Positions 43,035 to 53,533 of a stretch of 64,000 bases of DNA are shown one piece after another. A program made the position numbers and the translations under genes. Source of the stretch: Eutrigla gurnardus (Eukaryota; Chordata; Actinopteri; Perciformes; Triglidae); the NCBI GenBank assembly GCA_963514095.1, contig OY741268.1, positions 10,191,300 through 10,255,299 of the forward strand, given 5' to 3'. How positions within the stretch are numbered: the stretch's first letter is position 1; each line of letters begins with the position of its first letter. Below the pieces are notes generated by a model. That model had not been told where the DNA came from. It searched no databases and saw only the letters and a program-made list of their open reading frames with translations.

Positions 43035-44088
43035 ATTCAAATGTTATACAAAAAAAAAGAATTTACAAAAAAATAAAATCAAACAGAAATGTGTATCAAC
43101 ACCAAAAAGAAATTGGACACGGGAGAAACCACTTAACCCTTAAATGCTAGCAATACACTTGCTAATACACTGTCCACCTGATAGTCCAATGCAAAAGCTG
43201 TCCAGTATAGTAGTCCCGGGCCTGGGCGAAGAGTCAACTCCAAATCGACTGGTGTGGCTCGTGTTGAAACTTCGCTCATCAGTTGCTCCACAAACCACAG
43301 ATGATGACCAGGTGGATAACAGGACTTTTATTCTGCAACACAGCGTTTTTCCAGTGAGGAATGACGAGGGAATCTTCAGTCATGGGATACACACACATTG
43401 AAATGCTTCGTCATACTGAGTTTTCTTTTAACTAAAAAGAATACAAATCGAATGTTTCAACACAAAACAGCATTATTGAACCTTGCTGTGATCGTATAGT
43501 GGATACATTGGGCCTCATTTATCAAACGAACGTACGACCGAAAACCGTGCGTACGACCATTTCCACGCAAACTTCGGCATTTATCAATTTGGACATAAGC
43601 GGAAGCTGCGATCAGATCTCACGTTAGGTCTGAGCTCGTGTACGCAAATTCGAGTCTGTGGATTTGCGGTGCAGCACAGCAAAATCTGGCGTAAAATAAT
43701 GAACAAACCTCAGCTGTCATTAAGCATAAGCAGTCACATATTTAGAACAGATCAAAACGGATTATTAAAACGAAAACATTTCTTTTAAAGCCCATGTTTT
43801 TACTGATACCACTTTCAAAAAATTAAACAATAGGATAAATAGCCTAAGATGACAACTAATTATTACACATTAAAATGTGAAAGAATCATAAATACAAGCA
43901 GAAATGTGTGTTTGCAAATTAACTAATGGCAAAAATGTGTAATTGTTTTTGTTTTTGTCCGATGGGTGTGACAGAACTGGAACAAAAATTGAAAGCACCT
44001 GTTGAGATAATCATCGTTCCACTGTGGTTGGTCAGATGTTTATTCATTCCCCTATTTAAACAGATGCTTTGACAGTTATCAAGTCTTG

Positions 44089-45137
44089 ATGATGGCAGAC
44101 TTGCTTATTTTGGAGGAACAATACGCGCGTGTCAGACGTGAGCGCGTTTTCAGGGACCGCAGGGATCTCCTCATGGAGAGTGATGCCTGGTTGATCAGTC
44201 GCTTTCGGCTCCCAAGGCATGTGCTTATTGATTTATGCAATAATGTAGCTGCTGGATTAAAGAGAGAAACCAGGCGGTCAAATGCCTTACCTGTACCAGT
44301 TCAGGTGCTCGCCACGCTGGGGTTTTTGGCCACCGGGACCTTTCAGCGAGAGGTCGGGGACAGGGCTGGGGTCTCCCAGCCAACGATCAGCAGGACGATG
44401 CCAGCAGTGTTGGCTGCCATAAAATCTCTCTCCCGAAGATACATTCGGTTCCCATACAATGATGCCCAGCAAGCTGTGATTAAAAGGCAATTTTATGAGA
44501 TTGCTGGGTTTCCAAATGTGGTAGGAGCGATTGATTGTACTCATGTGCGTCTGAAGGCACCATCCATGAATGATTACGCATTCATCAATCGCAAAAACTA
44601 CCACTCCATAAATGTCCAGGTGATTTGTGATGCCAAGCTATCACTTTTAAACGTGGTGGCCAGGTGGCCAGGGGGACACACGATTCTTTCATTTTCCAAA
44701 ACAGCTGTGTTGGCGCGCGGCTGCAGGAGGGCGTACTGCAGAGCCAAAGTCATCTCCTCGGTAAGTGGCTACCCTCGATAAATTGCATTACACTAAACAA
44801 GGTATCAGATGATTAACATTTTGGTATGGTTCTTCTAGGTGACAAGGGTTATCCTCTAACGGAATACCTCATAACCCCGCTGGCAAACCCCGCTACAGAG
44901 CAGGAACGCAGGTTCAACAGTGCGCACACACGCACACGGGTCACAGTCGAGCGCTGCTTCGGGTTGCTGAAGGGCAGGTGGCTCTGTCTCGGACCTGCAG
45001 GGGGAATGCTGCTGTATACCCCAGACAAAGTGTGCGATATCATTTTGGCCTGTTCAGTTTTGCACAACATTGCACTGGTGAATGGAGTGCCCTTCGATGT
45101 GCATACTAAAGGCATACTGAACACAGACAACATTTAG
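44089..45137 (+). pseudogene. Harbinger DDE transposase, two exons, one frameshift
   Basis: ATG at 44089. Exon 1 to 44760, intron 44761-44838 (GTAAGT...TTCTAG, 78 bp), exon 2 to the TAG at 45135-45137. HARBI1-like layout: HTH-type region (ATLGFLATGTFQREVGDRAG, VSQPTISRTM), first Asp in VVGAIDCTHVRLKAP, second in VICDAKLSLLNVVARWPGG, Glu in RVTVERCFGLLKGRW. One base is missing near 44681 (GGGGGACACACG), so the region after WPGG is out of frame up to the splice site; both exon junctions still agree in phase once that is allowed for. About 325 residues expected, a normal family length. Confidence 0.88.
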
Positions 45138-45153
45138 TCATTTAAACATTTTA

Positions 45154-46037
45154 TTATGGCTTTTTTAGAGTTTCATTGATTTCTTTTAGTGTCTCATTAA
45201 TTGCGTCAAGTGCGCCGACGACTGAGGCCAATAACCTGCATATCTCCCCTTGTCTCTCCAGGACCTCTGCCGTGATCAGGTTCGGTCTGGGCGCAGCACG
45301 GGGGGCCGAGGGCACACGCTCACACTCGGCAGTAGTGGGACTGCTCTGGGGAGCAGATCTGGCTGACATCATGCTGGTGCCTGGCTCTGAAATATTTAAT
45401 ACAATAAAAATGTCACCCATGTAACATGTGTAAGCCTAATTATTTGTAAGAAATGGTGTACAGTCTGATTTTTTTAATGCAAGCAAAAGGGGGTTGTTGG
45501 TTACCATTCTGCTCTGGGTCTGCTGCGAGTGCGTCTGTGTCACCTCCACCACTTATGCCACAGATCGACTCCGACCCAATTAAGGAGGCAATTTTTTCCT
45601 CCGTCCCCGTCAAGATCAGGCTGGAGTCTGTTTGGCCTCCTCCAGTCTGCCTGATGCTGCGTTTAAACGCAGCAACGCGTTTCTTGGTGGCCAGCTTCAT
45701 ATCCGACCATTTTTTCTTGACCTAAATGTAAAGAATTGTTTTGATCAGTTAGCAGACATAAGCTTTTAGGCTGCGGATGAAAAGATGAATTTAAGTCGTT
45801 AGGCATGGGTTAAGTTATTGAGAATTATATTCAAACCTCAGCTGGAGTCCGTTCCTCTACGGCAACGCTGTTGACTGCCTCCGTTATCTTTTTCCAGACA
45901 GCGTTTTTGTGAGCCCCTTTTATGCCACCCTTCAGGCTGCCAAAAAGCACTGTCTTGTTGTGTTCCACCTCCGATGTCAGGATGCCGATCTCCGTGTCAG
46001 AAAAGTTTCTTTTCTTACCCATGTTTCGTCTCTCCAT
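45154..46037 (-). CDS. Harbinger SANT/Myb-like DNA-binding protein, three exons
   Basis: Exons 46037-45837, 45721-45505 and 45386-45154, joined by GT-AG introns, give an open 216-residue protein. Residues 8-85 are a Myb/SANT-like DNA-binding domain as in NAIF1 (KRNFSDTEIGILTSEVEHNK; NAVWKKITEAVNSVAVEERT; VKKKWSDMKLATKKR). The middle is Ser/Gly/Asp-rich, and the C-terminus is a coiled-coil-like helix (LERQGEICRLLASVVGALDA then INETLKEINETLKKP). In Harbinger this partner recruits the transposase to the ends. The gene converges with the transposase, 16 bp between stops. No lesion is visible. Confidence 0.88.
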
Positions 46038-46833
46038 GTTTGACCTCAGTGGGCGAGGCCTCCGAAACAGGAATATTTATGGGCGTAACATGTTAATGAC
46101 GATCGAATTCAGCCGCCGCATTTATCAAGGCCCGCTCATTCGTACGCTGAGATTGGTCAGATACGAACGTTTCATAAATCGCACGTGTGTCCTGTCGTAA
46201 GACCAAATCTGCGCTCAGATCTGCGCCCGTTTTCACGCAAGATTGATAAATGAGGCCCATTGTGTGCAAACTACATCACATTACAATGAAGGTGAACATA
46301 AATAACATGACAGCATTCACAGTTAACAGGCTAGTCAAAATCTTAAGCTAGCGAGGATAACGTGGGCCTTTTCAACCAACGGGTAAAAAGGCAACTCACA
46401 CCAAAACAAAACAGTCATACAATTTGTAACATGAACATTTGACAACAAAATATATTACCTGCAACACAGCGTTTTTCCAGTGAGGAATGACGAGGGAATC
46501 TTCAGTCATGGGATACACACTATGAATGAGTACAATTAAGCTAGTTTAGCTTAATATAAGGTTAACTTAATCACTGAATATTTTTGGAAACTACCATCAT
46601 ATATTGTGCTCAAAGCAGTTAGCCCAAATCATGACAAGGACATTACGCTGTAAAATATAAAGTGCGAACATTCAAAACTACATTTTCCCAGACTACACAG
46701 AATTAGCCGTCTTACCACATTGAAATGCTTCGTCATACTGAGTTTTCCCTCGCCACCGCCGCGCCACTAGATGACAGTGTTGCGCCTATTGCAGGTATAA
46801 TTTAACATACATAACATTACTCCGTTACACATG

Positions 46834-46931
46834 TACCAATCTGAACTGCATCAAATCTGCAAAAACAGCAACAGAAAACCCCAACAAGTTGAGTCAGGAT
46901 TTCGCCATTCTAATGTTTTTTTTGCTCTTAT
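46834..46931. other. Flank of the Ty3/gypsy insertion
   Basis: Short unassigned sequence between the LTR duplication and the next LINE tail. Confidence 0.5.
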
Positions 46932-46944
46932 AAACTCTCAAATC

Positions 46945-47034
46945 GCCTTCGCCTAATGATAGCTGGGATCAGCTCAAGCCCCCCCCCGCGACCCTGAATA
47001 CAGGATAAGCGGTAGAAAATGGATGGATGGATGG
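46945..47034 (+). mobile_element. 90-bp truncated LINE/SINE tail
   Basis: Same (GGAT)n-tail family, flanked by a perfect 13-bp duplication AAACTCTCAAATC (46932-46944 and 47035-47047). Confidence 0.8.
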
Positions 47035-47378
47035 AAACTCTCAAATCTGGATGGATACGTCTCTGCTGATTTGAGTTGCCGTAGTTATTAACTGAGTGTG
47101 AGTCACTCTTTTCCTCTGGTCAGCGGGTGAGCAGCATGTCGACAACAGAAACTAGACTGAGGTAATCTCTTTATCTCCTCTTCGATTCCCATGCTGAGAA
47201 GCAGGCTCAGGTGTGACGTGCAGGGCATTGATCAGACAGACTCCCTTACAGAATGTGCTGGCCACCCCATGATGAGAAAAGGCCAAAGGCAGATATATAT
47301 GCGCACAGTGTTAGTCCCGCACTTTCAAACTACAAAAACACACACACATCATTAAGGTGCATGACTCACTGCTCGCAC

Positions 47379-47413
47379 CGCTATGTGACACTGATGGTCA
47401 GTGTCACATAGCG
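47379..47413. repeat. Perfect 16-bp hairpin
   Basis: CGCTATGTGACACTGA (47379-47394), loop TGG, TCAGTGTCACATAGCG (47398-47413). Perfect pairing; strong cruciform or RNA hairpin potential. Function unknown. Confidence 0.9.
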
Positions 47414-50400
47414 TAATATATGCTTGTTGGAGGACCATTGGATGAAATCAGACACAGATTTCATTTCATACGTCAGTCCAGCCTTTAAATAGAATGAGTG
47501 GGATTTAACTATTAGGCTGTGACACTTGCAGAGTGGAGACATTCTGATGGATCCTGTTTAAGGAACATTTAGAGACAAAGTTGGGTCTGAGTTTGAATTT
47601 GTATGAGGTGAAGTTTGGTATTTGTGAAGATAATAGGTAATCATTACGTCAGTATATATAAATTAGATTATTATTTACAATTATTTAGTGAAATCCAGTT
47701 TTTCAGACAAGATCATCACGTTTATGAATATTAACTAAACCTTACATATCTGTAATATTTAGTTATGAAGTAATTAAGAAGATTTTATGTCTTCTTTTGT
47801 TTTTCATTTTCAATTATTTTGTTGTATGAAGCTTATTTACTCACTATAATTCTGCAAAGTTGCTAATTTTCATTTGTTAAATGTTACCAAAAACTTTGGT
47901 ATGGTTTTCACAACAGTCCCATGTGTTTGAGTGATTGTGCGTTGGTCTGCCAAAACATGGGTGCCGTCACAGTAATATTGTGTCTCAATGCATCCTGTGT
48001 AGACACCTGTGGATGACTAAAACTGCTGCTTCTGAGCTGCCAATGCTTTTACTTTAAACCCTGTGGGGATACTCATCTACTGGCTGCATGGCGGTAGAGC
48101 GGGACTTGAGCATCATGTCTGAAGCAGTTCAATTGCTCTTCAGTGTCTCCTCTGGATCCGACCACCCACAGAAATTGACATGAAGGTTAAAAGATCCTTC
48201 TTTAAATAACCCTGACTTAAAATGACTGCAGATTTTTAACACCACCACCTTCTTCCCAGTGTATAATTTCACTACTAAAGACCTGCCCGTCACTTCACGA
48301 CATCTCTTCACAGCAGGCCGTTGGTGTGTGTGTTTCTGATGATATCGCATGATGACAGGGTGTACATTATCGACTGCTTTCATCTTGGACTGCAGTGTGT
48401 GTGCACTACTTCCCTTGATGGCAGAGGGAAGAATGGGGGGTCCCAGTGGCATATGTCTTGACAGGGAGAATAATGGGACGTCCCAGTGGGATGTCTTGGT
48501 AAATGGGTTCTTGTTGATGTTCCAGGTAATTGCAGAGAGCAGCTGTTATTGTTTTCATCCTGGCAGTTGGGTCCCTTGTCATTCTTGTTGACAAGAAGAG
48601 ACCTTGCTGCCTCCCTTTGTGCAGAGAAATGTGGTTGTGTGCAGTAGTGTGTTCATGTGTTTGTTGTAAGATATTGGGATTTCATTGAGTGACATCATGC
48701 CGAAAGAAAGAGTGCACCTGACTGTTACTTTATACCAACGTGGCTTCTGATGTTACGTATTGTGTGTGCAGACTGGTGCTGGTATTTGTGGAGTGCAGAA
48801 TATGTCATTTTATAGAGTCACAGCATTGTGATTGCCAGAGACCTCACCAATGCATCATATAGACAGAATATTGCCTATATATTTTAGCTAGCTGCCTTCT
48901 CAACACACTGAAATACTACATAGAGTAACTGAATTTAAATTGCCTAATCTTACTTGTGCTGCAAAATAGCATTAGATAAATAGTCTATTTTTTGGAAAAT
49001 GCCGCCGTGCAGACCTGGACAGGAATGTTAATGTTTAATTCCAGCACATTCTCACAAAACGTCTGACCTAAGCACATTTAAAAATGTAAATCATGATCTG
49101 TTGACACAACAGTTTATATTTATGTTCCTCTCCCACATAGGCAAGAGACAACAACTCAACTTTGACATACCAAAGCTATATGTAATAATATATAAATGGC
49201 TAAAAAAAGACCCAATCCTCCAACGAATCCTTGAGCTTTAGTTTCCAAGTGTAATATAAATACCAAACTACTAGTCTCCTGCCTGGAAGAGATGACTTTC
49301 TCTCACTTTGTGCACACAGCACGCTCTTTGATCGTAAGACATGTTTATTTCAAGATATTTTACAGCACAAAAATGAAATGTTATATGTGAAATGCACAAT
49401 TGCCATACTTTCCATATAAACATTAAAGCGGTTTTGCCTTGGATATTTATAGCCACTTACATTTTTACAAGACTCATGAGGTTTTTTGTGCATCCATTTT
49501 TTTTCACGGTCCTGTCGCTACCCAGTCTTTCCAGTGAGGCAGAGAGCAGCTGCACTTGAGCAGTGTGAGGTTAAGTGCTTTGCTCAAGGGTATGTTGAAA
49601 CACTGTTTTTTCATTAACAGCCCAGGTTTTTCAAATTTATGTATAGAGGCAAGCACACAACTTTTTTTTGTTTTTACAAGCAAAGACACAGAATACAAAG
49701 TAGAGTGCTTTTGGTGACATGCAGTGATAAAATGCTTTGTGCTGCGAGTATGTACATTCAAATGTAGCTGCATATACCGTATGTGGGTCTGATCTCTGTA
49801 TTGTCCTCCCAAGGTACGTGTGAGAGAGAATTTGCTTGTTAATAGTTTCTGTCTGAGTCCTACTTCATGAACCATATAATATTTTTAACTACAAAACAAT
49901 TCTTGAAAATTATTTTTTTATTGCTTTTTAATGTAGCCTAATTGTTCGGTGTCCGGTCAGGAGGGGGTTTCTAGATTTCTTCTGATTTCTAATAGGCTTG
50001 AATGGTATTACGGTATATACATTTAGAAATTCTGTATGATTTTCAATACAGTCATGATGTTGTATTGATGTGATGTTTTGTAGTGCATTAGTCATTAATG
50101 TCATATGGCAGGTTGTGTGAACACAACACAGCTCACCCCTGCCCCCATAGTCTTTTATTTAACATCTACTTACACCTTTAAGCTACATGAAGGCTCTCTG
50201 TATTGTTCTAGTAGTTGTTGCATAAAAGGGTAGCTGCTTGCTGCTTGTGTCTTTATCACGTTTCCATTCCGTGTCTGTGAATTGCTTCAATAGGCAAAGT
50301 TCTATTTACAACCACAAAAAGCAAGCCGGATAAGCTTTGATCGCACCATGTCAGTACTACGGACAGCTCCCGCCACAACTACACACACCCTCCTCATAGC

Positions 50401-51206
50401 AACCAGTGCTGCCCATTATTCTGAAACAACAGCAAATTCATACAAACATGTGGGGGGATCGGTGAGCAATACAAATCAGTTATCAATAGGCAAGATTTAA
50501 TCAATTAGATTGGACGAGATACATTTTCAGTCAGGGACACCCCTACTTCATAGATTGTCCATGAAAGCTGGAAGACATATTCAAATTATTTGTGTCTATC
50601 AGGATTGTTGCCTGGATGAATTTAATTGATTTGACTTGGAGCAAGATTGTGCCGATAAATTCCTTTGAAGAGGTTGACGTGACCAGCTGTGTCTGTTTTC
50701 ACTATCGTCTCATCGTGTTGACTGTCTTGAATTGCATGTGCCTCATTAAGACAGACAGCTGAAGTTGGCGACAGTGTGACTCATAACTGTTCCTGTGTTC
50801 GTTTACTGATGGTTTCTTATCTCGTTTGTCCTTCCTGTTGATGGTGATTTCAGTGCTTTGCTCAAGGACTGACTAGCTCTGTTGTAGTTTCAGTATACTG
50901 GGAAACATTTCAGACCTTTTTCATGTAGTTTAATCGTTCTGCAGCTCATGTAGATGTGGGAACAGATGCTTTGTGGCTGCACTTGGATGTGACAGCTTTG
51001 TGTTGCTTGCACCTGGCAGCAAATGTCAGTGTAACAATCTTACAGCACAGCTGATGCCATTCACCTGCAGTTTTGTGTGATGATGATCATAAGAAATGAT
51101 GTTATCTGCAGCTGTCTCATCAGGTTTGAGAGAGTAAATGAGAGCAACTATATTCAGCTGTATTTAAAACGGTATAAGTGAAGAGAGGAGGAGGGGGCAA
51201 CATGCA

Positions 51207-51208
<2 letters not shown>
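47414..51208. other. Unassigned, no gene recognised
   Basis: Mostly AT-rich. The only familiar feature is a dispersed fish motif at 49541-49594 (GTGAGGTTAAGTGCTTTGCT followed by CAAGGG). Open frames near 48129-48594 have no recognised motif. Confidence 0.5.
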
Positions 51209-51252
<44 letters not shown>

Positions 51253-51254
51253 CT
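51209..51254. repeat. (CT)n microsatellite
   Basis: CT dinucleotides, slightly interrupted near 51241-51247. Confidence 0.95.
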
Positions 51255-51820
51255 TCTAGTTAAGTTTATAAGAAAACAAACTTTTGAACTTTCATTTAAA
51301 CATATTTTATAAATACATGCAACACTACAACTGAAATCTGCTGAAAACGTATAATTCGTAGAAAATTAAAACTAAAATCATTAATGTACAATGAATTCCA
51401 AATAAAGCAAACCAACATGTTTTCTCTCCTTTTTGTATAACTCTTGCTTTTTGGGAAATTTACATAACTGGTACAACCTGATGTGAAACCTTTTTCTAAA
51501 ATCTGCTAAATTATGTGTTACACCTGGCATTTGAGTCACCAATGAGCACTGAATGAAATAAATAATTATTTGAACAGCTTACTCATTCGTTATTGCATCA
51601 TGTACTCTGGCTAATATTGACCTTGTGCACAGTTGATGACGTGCATGTTTACTGACAGACAAGTGCCAGTTTTCATCTTTGATTGAGTCTGAAAAAAACC
51701 CAAATGTAGGGTTTTCTAAAAACATTAATTTTTATTTTATCGTCTTTCTCTAATCTTAGTGATGGTAAAAACATGCAGTCTATCCCTTTATACTGTTGCT
51801 CGAACACGAAGTAGAGTAGG

Positions 51821-51840
51821 ACTTCATTTCCCAGAATCCT
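51821..51840 (+). promoter_or_regulatory. ZNF143/SBS-like promoter motif
   Basis: ACTTCATTTCCCAGAATCCT closely matches the ZNF143 binding site (ACTACAATTCCCAGAATGC type), usually placed near vertebrate transcription starts. It lies about 90 bp upstream of a CpG-richer stretch. Confidence 0.45.
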
Positions 51841-51924
51841 CTGTTTTCCCGTTTAAAAAAATATATAATATGGTATTTAAAAGTGATAACGGTTTAGTTG
51901 TTCCTGTTTGGTAAAAACTATTGT

Positions 51925-52330
51925 TTATTTCCGCGGGAGGAAGTCCCTCGAAGATCCCGACACAGAGAAGAGCGGCTGTGTTTTTCCTCGGCAGAGAGCG
52001 AACTTAATGTTGGCCCAGATATAGCACTGCCCTGAAAGACTTAATCAGTCAGAGGACTATTTTCACGTATCTCCGTCGATTGTGCTTGGTTTACGCGACG
52101 GTGAGGTTTTTCTCCAGCGATAGCGTGGTCTCCGTCACTAGCTCGGACATTAGCTCTGTTGTGAGTTAGCTCGGTGGCAGAGAACTAGCCTGCTTCACAA
52201 CAGGACACGATGAAGTCTCTATTCACATCCGTGCGGGTACTGCGGTCAAGCCAGCCGACACTTAAATCTCCGTTGTCAAGCCAGCCGACACTAAAATGGA
52301 AGTGCCCCCATATACTTACATTGATGGTAG
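51925..52330 (+). promoter_or_regulatory. Candidate CpG-rich promoter and 5' non-coding exon
   Basis: CpG content rises against the surrounding AT-rich DNA (CCGCGGGAGG, CCCGACACAG, CTCCGTCGATTG, CGCGACG). A strong donor ACG/GTGAGG at 52099-52105 could end a non-coding first exon. Downstream exons are not visible because the inverted-repeat element begins at 52333. A tandem TCAAGCCAGCCGACACT occurs twice (52247 and 52275). Confidence 0.4.
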
Positions 52331-52332
52331 AC

Positions 52333-53210
52333 GCATGCAGATTGCCCAGATCGGGAGTGAGCGTCAAACTTTACAAAGTTAGCGGAAGGAACCAAGAGCG
52401 ACAACTTCCGGTTTCAAAATAAAAGCTAAACAAATCGTATATTAAAAGAAGCAAATAACAACTTCCGGTTTCAAAATGAAGCCAAACAAACTGTATAAGA
52501 AGCAAATATATTTTTATATATGAATTTGAGTTTTTATTCACATTAACTACAAACATATTGTCTATGTCTCTTATAAATTCACAGGAAATTGGCACTTCAT
52601 TGTGAGGAAATTCTTCATTATGTGTGTTGCTGAAAAGATAATTTAACGTTTTTTTCAGAAAATGCCCGATAGATTTGTGTTCAGGACATCTCAGACTCCG
52701 TATATACTGTCAGAGAGAAAGAGGAAAACATTTTTATTAGGGTGTCCAACTCCCTCGCTCCTCTTTTCATGCACTGATCCATGTGTTTACAGTCCAATAG
52801 ATTCTATGTTTGGACAAATTGAAAGCGCTTGCACAGCTACTGTATATACTGGAAATCAAGCATTTTTACTGTACCAATTAAGAGAAATTACAAAGTAAAA
52901 GTCCTACATTTAACGAATAATAGGTGGATTTCTGAATATTTGAGGTGCTATAAGAATACTTTTCTCAATAATTCCAGAATGACACTGATTGATTTGTGTT
53001 CAGGACATCTCTGACTACATACATACTGGAAATCAAGCATTCTTACTGTACCAATTAAGATAAATTTCAAAGTAAATGTCCTACATTTAACAAATAATAG
53101 GTGGATTTCTGAATATTTGAGGTGCTATAAGAATACTTTTCTCAATAATTCCAGAATAACACCGATAGATTTGTGTTGAGGACATCTCTGACTACACACA
53201 TACTGAAAAT
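52333..53210. repeat. Left ~870-bp terminal inverted repeat
   Basis: Contains, from the outside in, ACAACTTCCGGTTTC twice (52403, 52461), an AT-rich part, and about 2.5 copies of a 177-bp tandem unit (from 52852, 53029 and 53205; start GAAATCAAGCATT). Confidence 0.85.
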
Positions 53211-53533
53211 CAAGCATTTTTACGAAATTACAAATTAAATGTCCTACATTCACATTGATGAATAGTTTGTATATATTCCAATAATTCCAGAATAAAACTG
53301 AATGTGTCAAATTTAATTATCACAAACTGTTCACATAAAATCTTGTTGAAATTCCTTAAAACACGTTTAATTCACAGAATTTCTCAAAAAGAATTTGACA
53401 CAAAAGTTGCAGGGGGCTGTCAGAAGCATTATTATATAGTGAGCAAATGAACAAACAAATAAATAAATACAATAGTTCCCTGCAGTGTTATAAAGTAAAA
53501 ATAAGGCCACCACTCCATGTGCATACACAGAAA

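Larger units (their letters stand above)
43510..46258. mobile_element. PIF/Harbinger transposon, nearly intact
   Basis: Inverted ends GGGCCTCATTTATCAA (43510) and TTGATAAATGAGGCCC (ending 46258) with ATT duplicated on both sides (43507-43509, 46259-46261). The sister LTR keeps the unfilled sequence, proving the borders. Two convergent genes lie inside: a DDE transposase (plus) and a SANT/Myb-like protein (minus). Length 2749 bp. Confidence 0.95.
35814..46829 (-). mobile_element. Ty3/gypsy retrotransposon, nearly complete
   Basis: Two LTRs of 825-834 bp flank gag and pol read on the minus strand. The outer flanks are CATG on both sides (35810-35813 and 46830-46833), a 4-bp target duplication. 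Between comparable LTR bases I count about eleven differences (roughly 1.3%), so the insertion is fairly young. A Harbinger element lies in the 5' LTR. The insert totals 11.0 kb, about 8.3 kb without the Harbinger. Confidence 0.92.
43253..46829 (-). repeat. 5' LTR of the Ty3/gypsy element, interrupted
   Basis: 825 bp of LTR in two parts (43253-43509 and 46259-46829, with one duplicated ATT) around the Harbinger. The last 9 bases present in the other LTR (CCGTCACA side) are replaced here by unrelated sequence, and no convincing primer-binding site adjoins it, so a small deletion probably removed the LTR end and primer site. Confidence 0.88.

Noticed and set aside
48129..48594. Overlapping open frames on both strands
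   Set aside because: About 100 codons, no recognisable domain, no splice or repeat context.
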